Below are positions 23,701 to 35,700 of a stretch of 64,000 nucleotides of DNA, piece by piece. Position 1 is the first letter of the stretch, and the number at the start of each line of letters is the position of its first letter. A model generated the notes under the pieces. It was not told the DNA's origin, did no database searches, and saw nothing but the letters and a program-made list of their open reading frames with translations. Source of the stretch: Gonatopus flavifemur (lineage: Eukaryota; Arthropoda; Insecta; Hymenoptera; Dryinidae). The position numbers and the translations under genes were made by a program. The DNA is taken from positions 22,046,001-22,110,000 of the forward strand of contig JAFFJZ010000004.1 in assembly GCA_018340375.1 (NCBI GenBank). Direction: 5' to 3'.

Positions 23701-26700
23701 TTCTCGGCTGATATCTTCGATAGGAACAGGTCTCAAACCAATTGACTTTGGTGTTTTGAGGGTCGCTGATTACGATCCCGGTGTTGACATGACTCCATCA
23801 TGTCGGGATCAAGGTCAAATGAAGGTCAAACACCTTAAATTGGATGGTATAATCTTTTTGACCCTGGATTCTGAAAGAACGGAAAATTTTACGTCCGAAT
23901 ACGCATTGACTTGTTGATTGAAACAACCTCTGGAGGTAATTTAGAAGTCACGTGACTTCAATCCCGACGTGATGGAGTCATGTCGACATCGGGAACGTGA
24001 TTGGCGACTCTCAACACATGAAAGTCAATTGGTTTAAAACCTGTTCCTAGCGAAGATATTAGCCGGGAAGTCACAAAAACGATCCCGCCGGGTCATGACC
24101 TCCAAATGACCTTCAGAGGTTATTTTGACTACCAAGTCAATAAATATTTAGACGTGAAATGTCCGTTCTTTCAGAATCCGGGGTCAAAAAAATTATATCA
24201 TTCGATTTAAAGTGTTTGACTTTGATCCCGACGTGATGGAGTCATGTCGACGCAGGAATCGTAATCAGCGACCCTCAAAACATAAAGGTCAACCACGGTG
24301 AGGAATTGTCCACCTCAATTGCAGTTTGTGGCCTTGTAATAATGGATTTGGAGAGAAAAATCGATTAAAAATTGAAAAAAAAATAGAAGGACCATCCGGC
24401 CCACTTTTTCAAAAGTGGGGGGGTGTTCAGTATCGGTCAAAGTATTTTTGAGAATTTTTCCAGATTTTTAGTATAGGGCAGGTTTTCATGCATAAAAAAA
24501 TTCATAACTTCAAAACAAGCAGAGGAAAAAATCTGAAAAAATTCATGGGAGTCCTTTGAAAGCAGATAAACAAGCCAAAAAATCCTCGACCAATTTGGAG
24601 AGATCGAGGGAAAAAGTTGTTCGAAATTTTTTGGAATGCCCCATATATATATATATATGTGCACACATACAGGATTTGAATGAATTTTTGTACTCCAGGA
24701 GTATTTTATTGTACTCCATGTTAGAGCTGTGCGACCCAGACAACACAAAGTGCCACTGGAACGTTTATAGAACGTAGAAGAGGTTTTCTGGACGTTCAGA
24801 AAATGTCCGAGCGACACATTTTACTGTTAGGGGGTTGATCAATTATAATGGATAATGGATAAAACAAATAATTGTTCCCGATCAATCGATTAATCGTTCG
24901 ATGCGAATAAACGTGTTTTTCAATCATCGATTGCCCGATCTATTGTTCGATTCCGATTAAGCGCTTTTTTGAATAATCGGATAAATAATTGATTAGGATT
25001 ATTCATGTTGCTGAAGTTTGGATCGTTTATTGAAACGAATTGGTAATCGAATAACGAAATACTCAACTGTTAAAGACCCCAATTTTTGCAATATACACAT
25101 ATTATCTTTCAAATTATATTTGCAGTTGCAAGGAGCTCATTCGAAAAGATAAACATCGATCGTCTTGCGGGTTTGAATTTTCGTTTCGATTCAAACTTCA
25201 GAAACATTCGTCATTATTCGTCATTTGATTGATAAATAAATCAAGAACAAAATAATCATAAGGAATCACTGATCAGTCGGTAAATCGATTAATCGGGACG
25301 CCGATTAATTGGGTTGGAATTCACCGAATGAACTTTCTGCCGAATAAATGCAATTTGACAATCGTTAGTCACTTTTCAGTAATCGCTACAGATGACTCCA
25401 AAATCTCTACTAGTTCTGCCGTCCAAACCAAGAAGACTGTAAGTCGCATTTTTGACGAAAATGAGTTTTTCATATCATTTTAATCGTGAAGAAATTCTGC
25501 ATTTTACTGTGTTTTTTATTTTGAAAAAACCGTATTACTTTCTCAGTAATAGCAGTTCAAAGTACGAAAAAATTGATCAAATTCGAAACGTTTACAGAAA
25601 AAAAGCCGTAACTAACACAAAAATGGGAAGTTATTCGAATACGTCAACATTTTGCCAGATAACAACACCATAAGTGCACTTACGGTCTTTCTCTCTGGCA
25701 AAAGTTTCGAAGCAGAATCCCAAATACAAAACAAAATCACCTCTATGTAATTACGGTTTTCTTCTCTTGTAAATCCCGTGAGTCGATTGCCCATTTCCCT
25801 GATAAAAAAAAACCGTAACTACCTTCGTGCATCAGTTCTGACATTCGGATTGAGTTAACCATCTTCATGCTTTGGAAAGTGGCCTGGGCTTGGTCGCAAT
25901 TCCTTGGTAAAAGACCGTGAGGTTAGTTACGGCCTTCTTGACAAGTATTTTTGGTCGAGAAACAACCGTAAGTGCATAAACTAATGGTTGTTATGAAAAA
26001 TCCTAATTTTTTTCACGAAATCAGACACAGCACTCTCCATATACCCTAGAAATGGTTTGTCATTGAAATATGATGAGTTGTTCTATTGGTTTTAAAAGGA
26101 AACAGTTCTTCTTGATTTTTTCGAATTCGAGTTAAATCTACTTACGGTCTTCTTGCTTTGGACGGCAGAGTTGAGGGCTAACCTCCATTCTGAATTCCCA
26201 TTGGAATAATTGGAAAAGGATTGAACTATGACTGATAACAAGTTCTACTATTTTGTAATTCAAATAAAAGTATCGATTGTGGGAATCGGCCTGTGGACTG
26301 TGTGCCAATACAGCCCACTTAAATTCTGTGACTGAATCTCAATGAATTGATCCCATGTGGAAATTGCCGGAGTTGAGAAATCGCCTAGTACTGGAAAGGT
26401 TGTATTGGCCAGACTTCGGCAAAAACAATTGTTCCTATTCAGGCCCATTACTATTTTTCAACTGGCTGTACATGTTCGACAGAGTTGAGACGGTATTGGT
26501 TGGCGTGAACAGACAGTGTTGGGCCAGTAATGAATCAATACTGGCCGGAAAATACACGGATCGTGATGTAACGGAGCCACGCCAGTACTGTGCCAGAGTC
26601 AGTATTAACCATTCAATATACCCAATAGGCGATCGAGTGCCAGGATCGGTAGGGCAATGGCTAACTACAAAATCGGTAGTCGAACCACGTTGAAATTATG

Positions 26701-29700
26701 TCCATGGAAATCCGGCTGTTATGGTAAACCAAAGCGGCACCAGTACTGAGCCAGAATGCGGATTACTACTTCATAGATTTGATAGCCGACTATATGCCAG
26801 TATCAATATGGCACTGGCTGACTACGAAATCGATGCTGTATTGTCGTTAAAATCAATTCATTATGACAAATGGCGTGGTACTGGCGAGGTTGTATTTGCC
26901 AAAGTTCGGCAAAAACAACTGTGCCTGTTCAGAATCATTACCGTTTTTCAACTGTCGCCGAACATTCACAAAATTTCAGCCGGTATTGGCTCGCGTGGAT
27001 AGACGGTATAGGGTCAGTACCGAATGGATACTGTCTGGACAATACCCAGGATTTCGAGAAACGGTACCGCGCCAGTATTCAGCCAGAGTCGGTATTATCA
27101 TTCCATATGTACAACAGACGGCAATACGCCAGTAATGATATGACTCTGGCTGACTACAAAATCGATAGTCGATTGATGTTGCAATTATGATCTTGGCAAC
27201 TCGGCTGTTGTGGTCAGCCGGAGTCGCGCCAGTATTGAGCCAGAGTTGGTATTATGATTCAATATGTTCGATAGACGACATGGTACCAGTATTGGTGGGA
27301 CTCTGGTTGACTACGGAATCGGTAGTCGATTGACATTAAAATCACGATCTTGGCAACTTGATTTTTGTAGTGAGCCGGAGTCGCGCCAGTATCAAGACAG
27401 AGTTGGTATGATCATTCAATATGTTCGATAGAGAACAATGAACCAGTATTGGTAGAATCTTGTTTCACTACGGAGTCTATGGTAAATTGCGTGACTTCAA
27501 GGGAATTGGTGCAATAAATGGGAATCCAAGTGGTCCGTTGTCAACTCGGAGATTAGCTGATGTGATAGACACTCTGTTTCTCACTCGCAGGTCCCAGGTT
27601 CAATCCTTGCCCAGTGAACTTCCATGAAACCACTTCCAAAGCGTCTTTCTCAGATAACGGTGATGAGAAAAATAGATTCACAAAGTTTTGAAAGTTCAAA
27701 TTCAATGTATTTTTTTTTTCTACTTGAAATATAACTCCGGGGATCTCTAATTACCAGCACTGTGCCAGTACTGGGTCGGGTCTGAATTCCTACATAGGAT
27801 GTATTATTTTGACCCTCTACCACTTCTCATCCAGTACTGGCCGAACAACTGATTCTGTTGCAATGCCATAGTTCCACCATAGTAGGCACACACCAAATAT
27901 CGCTACCGACGTGGTGGGAAATGTGTTACTGGCCCTTATGTAAAATGATGTTATCATTCCGACTCCTTGCCAGTACCGTCCAAACCACTGGCCCCATAAG
28001 GGCAAGGTTGGATTTGCCAGTACTGGCAACTCTGGCAACAGTACCGCGCCAGTAGCGGCCCGTGTGTACATTTCCACATGGGAATATACATATTCTAACG
28101 CTTCTTCCAATCTTCAAAACATTTTGCATAGGCCGATTTCGGAATCGCCTTCAGTTCCTTCTGCGAATTGTACTTTATTGCCTCAATCGTCTCAAAACGC
28201 TTCCGCGAAGTGGTAACTTGAGTCGTGGGAATAAGAAAAAATCACAAGGAGCCATATCAGGTGAATACGGAGGTTGAGGAACAGTATGAACATTGTTTTT
28301 AGTCAAATAATCGCGTACAAGATGAGATGTGTGTGCCGGTGCGTTATCGTGATGAAGAAACCACGAGTTATCCTCCACAATTCTGGTCTCTTGCGACGAA
28401 TGTTTTCCCTCAAACGCTTCAATACGCTTACGTAATATTCCTTATTCACTGTCTGACCTGGTGGGAGAAATTCGGAGTGGACCACACCACGGCAATCAAA
28501 GAAAACAGTCAACAAAACCTTGATTTTAGATCGACTCTGTCGCGGTTTTATAGGTTTTGACTCGTCTGAAAAGCGCCATTCCGATGATTTTTGGTGAGTT
28601 TCGATGTCATATTCATAGACCCATGTTTCGTCACCGGTAATGATGCCTTCGATAACTTTTGGCCCAAAGAAAGCATTTCTTTAGCGACATCAATGCGATG
28701 CTGTTTTTGCAACAAATTCAACACTCTCGGCACAAGCCGTGCTTCAACTCGTCTCATGGCCAAAATGTTGTGCATAACGTTCTGCACCGGTCCGAACGCG
28801 ACACCAAGATCGGATGCTATCTCCCCAATGCTCACACGACGATTTGTGAGGACGATTCCTTTAATTTTATCAATATTTTCGTCAGTGATACTGGTGGATG
28901 GACGACCGGAACGAGGCAAATCATCAACCACAATACGACCTGCTTTAAATTCTTTATACCACTCGTACGCTTATGTTTTCGACATCGTCGAGTCCCCGTA
29001 GGTTTCTGTTAACATCTTCAACGCTTCCGCACATGAAATTTTGTTAAAAACACAAAATTTTTGACAAACTCTTTGCTCAACCAAATTCGACATTGCGAAA
29101 TTCGCAGAACACAACAAACACTGACTCGTTTACAAGGCAACACGCGCTAACTTCTGACGAATGAGGCGCAAACAGACATTTGAGCGCTAAATAACAGATG
29201 AAATAACATGGAAAACAAAGGATTCCGACAATATCTCAAGCGCGATTTGTTTGAATAGAGAATTCCGGGTACTTTTTGATTAGAAGGTATCTCTTTCGTT
29301 TTTACCATTTTCTGTAATTATGCTTCCTAGATATTTAAATTCTTTCATTTCCTGAATTGTCTCTGCATCTATTTTGATTTTCGTTCTTCTTGATGTTTTC
29401 GCTGTTGTACAAATCATGAATTTTGTTTTGTCCTTATTTATATTCAGACAATATTTGTCCAGTAATATTTTTTTCATAGTGTTGAGAGTATTTTCTAACT
29501 CAGCACCACTCGTAGCTAATATAGCTATGTCATCCGCAAATCTCAACATGCTTACATTTTCACCTTGAATCTGTGTTTTCAATTGCACTTGCTCCTTCAC
29601 TTAGTTCATCGCTTCTTCTATATATAAATTCAAAATCAATGGTGATAATGGGCATCTTTGTCTCACCCTTCTTCCAATTTGTGCTTCTCCTTCTTGACCC

Positions 29701-32700
29701 TCTATTTCTATTATTGCGGTTTGATTCTTATAAAATTCATATATTATTCTCCTATCCTCAAAATTAATTTCTACCTTTTTCCAAATCGCGAACATTTTCT
29801 CTCTATATCACAGATAATTCATACTACTTCTTATGCTTGTTTTTTTTCCATCATGAGTTACTGTTTTCTAAGGAACTAATGAAAAAAACACACTCGAAAA
29901 CACTATTATAACTTTGAAAGTTTAATGCGCCGCTTGACAACTGAGCGGTTCGATTGAGAGCAGGCATGGTCCAAATTGGAACCACTGTTTATATTCAAAT
30001 ATTGTTTCTAATTGCTTATTACCATATTCGATCTCCAACTATAATGAATTACTGATAAAAGCTATGTCAAAAGTGTTTTAAGGAATATTTTAGGGAAATT
30101 GAAAAATCTCGCCAACGGTAAATTATACCAGGCGATTGATCGACATTAGAGAATTTGATGCAATGAGAAGAAAAAGGAGTCTGACTTGAGCGACTTTCCT
30201 CTACTTATTGGGGAAAATATTGAATTTCAATACTTTTGAATTTTAAGAAAGTTTCTAAAACCCACATTTCCCAATCCCATCTTCGCGAAAAATATAGTCA
30301 CGCTAATATTCCTTTATGAGGGAAGTGGGGCGGCGCCTAGTCCGCCTCTATGGTAAATCCAGCACTGTATCAACAACAATATTCGTCATATTACCTCCAC
30401 CAATGGATCCAAGGGTGAATCGATAACCGCTTTCTAATATTTGTACAAAAACACCTCGCTCTTCTGGACTCTAAAATGGAAATGAGGAAATGAAAATCAA
30501 TTTTCTAGGTAGCTACATCGATCGAAACCGAGTACTTACCGATACAGCTTTTATTTCGGCAAGTCTTTTAGTAATTTGCTTGAAATACTGCTCGGGGGTG
30601 ATAGCGACAAGATCATTGTATATAATTTTTCTGAAAAATATAAAAAATTGATATTCAAAGTTCATGAATGATTGCACGATCTGTAATATAAAAAAGTTGT
30701 TTTATCGATTAAATAGAAGAATACAGTGAAACAATATTAATCCTCAACGCGATCATTTGATGGTTTGACATTGCCCGATCAAAAAAAAACCTCAAGGGAT
30801 CCCCTGGGAATTTGGCACAAAACCCATCTGGGAACCCTTATGGGATCCCACGTGGGAGCTCATGTGAGATCCCACATGAAGTGTTTTTGAACCGTTTCAT
30901 TCTAAATACTCATATCATATCTCCCCCAATAAGAACTTAGATGACTGAAAAGATGATTTTGATCAGTATAAACAATGGTGGACGGATACTGTTTGCAACA
31001 GTGGCCCAGTGATCTCTTCTGATACTGAAATATTCTCCAAAAATGTGTTACATTAGTTTACCAATAACTGATATCTTTTTGATAGCTCTGGCAACTATTT
31101 TTTGAGTGAATCTGACAGCAATTTTCAGTGGTGCAGAATAATTCATGTTCATGTTTCAATCTGTCTAATTTTTCTGAAGTTGATGCGAATAAAATTCAAG
31201 ATGTATAAAATTCAATGGTACAGCTTAACATACATTTCCATTCAACGTACTTTTGTATTGTAAGAACAAATACTTGAAATTCAATATGTTGATAAACATA
31301 AAATATATATTTGTAATTTTAATTCGAAAAAATATAGTTTGATTATAAGGATTTGATAAAAATTGCAGTGACCTGACATTATCGATATTGATTTCACCTA
31401 GTGTAAACTCTAATATCATAACGCTGTCCTGAATTTTGATGATGGAAATATTTAATACCTTTCCCTGTGAAAATACAGAAACTAGAGATACCCCTCATGT
31501 TTGAATGGAATTATAATTTCAAAGATGAATAATTGCACGTACCTTCTCATAATTTGTTCATTTTAATATTTTAGAAATCCTCAGTTCAATTATATATAAA
31601 TTAATTTTATTCACAGTTGGGTAAATTGAAAATTTATTTCACAATTATATACGGAAAGCATGAAATTTCAAAAAATTTTGACCAATTATGAGATTCTATG
31701 TTGAACACAATGTCTTATATAAAGTGCCACAAGGGTTCCCAGATTTTTGTGCCAAATTCCCAGGGGAACCCTTATGGGAACCTTTGAAGTTTTCTTTGAT
31801 CGGGTGGATTCGTGTCCCCTCCATGTCCCGTATTCCTGCTCTATCCCCAGACACTTCAAATGAGATCCCTCAAACGATTCAACAGAGCAATCCAGCCCTC
31901 AGAGGACATGCAGGGATCAATCGAAACACTGATCCCAAAACTACTATCGCGTTAAGAATACGATCATGATCAGTATTACAACTGATGTATTATTATATAT
32001 TACTGCAGCACAATCCTGAAGTAGAACAAGATTTCTCCACATAACATCCAGTACACAACAAAACATCTTTTTGCGAATGACTATTGTTTTGAATTCTCAA
32101 AATTTCAAAACATCGAAGAGACGTAACGTACATACCATCGCCACTGAACATACGCTAAGAGAGAAATGAAGAGTATTTGTTTCGTACAATAAACGTATGA
32201 TTGACTTATAAAATGAGAAAAGACAAAAGAAAAATATATAAGCGCGTGTAATTCTGTAATACAAAGACGCACCCCATACACGAATCTGTCTCCGCATCTT
32301 CTGTCGACCTGATCCAGGCAGCGTAAACACGTAAACAAATAACTTTAAAAGACTATAATCGGTTTGAACGAGCTGATTTTTGTCACTGAGACAATAATAA
32401 TGCGATAAGAAGAAAGAAAAAGTTTCGAATAATCATTCTATTTCCCAAGAATTCAAAATAAGAAACAAATGTATGTATCGAGAATATGATTTATTATCGC
32501 TGTCTTTGTGTGTGTGTGTGTTTTTTTTTTCTTTACTCTTAACCCATATGTAGCATTTGTGTTGGGAATAATATCATTGGGAATGACAATGATACGAAGC
32601 GTAAAGACGTTATCGTTAAGGAGAAATAACAATGAATCGGGAAATATTTCTTTGACTTTGTATATTTCGTATGTTGAGTCACTTTCTTACTTGGTGAGAA

Positions 32701-35700
32701 CAAGACCCTGGACATTTGATGATGGCGATGTAATTGTAGATGCACGATGCTACACGTGTTTTATTCATTTCCTATCTCGAGCTAGATCAGGACACAGCGT
32801 GAAAGATATCATGGGAACCTCTAGTTTCATTCTAAATACAAATTTTCTTTGTTTTTCCTTTTTTTGCTTGGCGGATTTAGTCACTATGCGCACGATTGGG
32901 CGTTGGATTATCGTTATTTCACTAATTGAAGATATTTACCCTGTCTGATGGAGCAGATCGCACAGGTGGAATAGAATATCGACTTCGAGCGGTGTGATTT
33001 GTGACATCATTTGTGCAGAATGCAAAAATTCCTCTGTGGAAAAGAGAGAATTCTTAAAGCATGAATTGAGTATGGATATAAATGATGTAGTGGGGGTATC
33101 AAATTTACCTTTGGTAACTTCTTGAAATCTGTGACCGTTGGTCGCATTGAGGTATATACGTTTAATCAACTCCATATTGTTCAACAGCGAGTTGAATGCC
33201 ATGAAATATGGAAAACTTACTTTTCTTCCACTCTGACCGGTACTCACAGCCTAGGGGTTCAATGAAAATATCAATTATGTGGTTGAAGGATCAGAAAAGA
33301 TTTGATATACTCACAGCTACGAGATTGTCCTTGACTTCTTTTGTCAACAAATGACTTTTAATACTGAGCATGATATCATGAAAATCCATCGACGTGATAA
33401 AACCCGTTCCATCTTTATCGAATTTCTTGAAAGCTTCCGTCGCGTATTCTTCATGAAAATCCTGAAATTTCAAAGAATTCGTTTGAAATGTTCGATAAAG
33501 ATAACACAATTTGAGGTCTTAATTCTATGATTTCAGAATAAAGTTTATGATACTTTTTAATATTAGATCCCACAAAAATCCAGAATGTTGGAGATTTTGA
33601 AAAAGATAGGAATTAATTTCAAGGATAGGAGAATAATATTAGGTGTACAAATAAGTTTCCGCGGTTTGTCAAAAGATGGCCTCACCAGAAGGTTATGGAG
33701 AAATTGTCAGATGTAAAACGTAATATCCCAAGTTTAGTCATCTGACAACACCATAACCTTAAAGTACTAGTGATTCCGTATCAGCATCACGTAATTTTTT
33801 TCGTGCAAAAATGTCAAGTTTTATTCCGAATAAGCATCATTTGCGGGAACTTTTGATTTACTTCTTTAATGTGAAAAAATCTGCAGCTGAGGCGCATCGA
33901 TTGCTTCTAGAAGCATATGGTGAAGCTGCTTTAAGTGAGAGAAGTTGTCAGGAATGGTTTCAAAAGTTTAAGAACGGTGAGTTTGACGTTAAAGACAAAG
34001 AACGCAGTGGAAGGCCGAAAGTGTACGAAGACATGGAATTAGAAGTACTATTGGAGGAAGATTCGTCCCAAACGCAAAAAGAACTTGCACTTACTCTACA
34101 AGTGACTCAACAAGCAATTTCACATCGTTTAAAATCGTTAGGAATGATTCAAAAACAAGGAAATTGGGTTCCATATGAACTAAAGCCGAGAGACGTTGAA
34201 CGCCGATTATGCATGAGTGAAATGCTGCTTGCCAGGAATAAAAAAAAGAGTTTTTTGCATCGTATAGTCACTGGTGACGAAAAATGGATTCACTACGATA
34301 ATCCAAAGAAGAGAAAGCCATGGGTTAAGCCCGGCGAACCATCAACATCGACAGCTAAGCCGAATATTCATGGAAAAAAACTCATGCTGTGTATTTGGTG
34401 GGATCAGCTTGGTGTCGTGTATTATGAATTGCTGAAACCAAGCGAAACCATTACTGGAGCTCTCTACCGAACACAATTGATGAGATTGAGTCGGGCACTT
34501 AAGGAAAAACGCGCCCATTACTACTCCAGACACGACAAAATTATTCTTTTACACGATAATGCTCGTCCACATGTTGCGGCGCCGGTAAAAACATACTTGG
34601 AAACACTCAACTGGGAAGTTTTACCCCACCCGCCGTATTCACCAGACTTAGCCCCTTTTGATTATCACCTGTTCCGGTCGATGGCACATGGTCTGTCTGA
34701 GCAGCGCTTCACATCATATGAAGACACCAAAAATTGGGTAGATTTGTGGATAGCGTCAAAAGATGAAGAGTTTTTTCGACGGGGTATCCGAATGTTGCCA
34801 GAAAGATGGGGAAAAGTAGTGGCAAATGATGGAAAATACTTTGAATAAAACGTAATGTACTTTTCCTTTACAATAAATTCCTAATTTTTTATAAAAAACC
34901 GCGGAAACTTATTTGTACACCTAATATATGAATTATATAAGAATCAAACCGCAATAATAAAGATAAAGGGGCAAAAAGGAAGAGCACAAATTGAGAGAAG
35001 GGTGAGACAAGGATGCTCACTATCACCATTGATTTTCAATTTATGTATAGAAGAAGTGATGAACGAAGTTAAGGAGCAAGTGCAATTGAAATTACAGATT
35101 CAAGGTAAAAATGTAAGCATGTTGAGATTTGTGGATGACATAGCTATATTAGCTAAGAGTGGTGCTGAGTTAGAAAATATTCTCAACACTATGAAAACAA
35201 TATTACCAGGAAACTATTGTATGAATATAAATAAGGACAAAACCAAATTCATGATTTGTACAACAGCGAAAACATCAAGGAGAACGAAAATCAAAATAGA
35301 TGCAGAAACAATTCAGGAAGTGAAAGAATTTAAATATATCTAGGAAGCATAATTACAGAAAACGGTGAAAGCGAGAGGGATATAAGAACAAGAATAGCAC
35401 AAGGAAAACAGGCTTTCCACCAAAAGAAACAGTTACTATGCTCAAAGAATATTAGCTTAGCAGTGAGGAAGAAATTCTTGAAGGGTCACGTTTGAAGCAC
35501 AGCATTATATGGTTGTGACACTTGGACAATTAGAAAAACTGACCAACGAAGACTTGAAGCTTTTGAAATGTGGTGTTACATAGAAAGATGCTTAGAATAA
35601 AGTGGATAGAGAAAGTAAAAAATGGAGAAGAACTTGAGAAGGTCAATGAAGAAAGAAGTCTTTTGAAACATGTCGTGAAAAGAAGAAGTAATCTGATAGG

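Noticed and set aside
28591..29012. Two plus-strand ORFs of 117-136 codons
   Set aside because: Exact antisense of the mariner transposase relic on the minus strand; no protein family features of their own.
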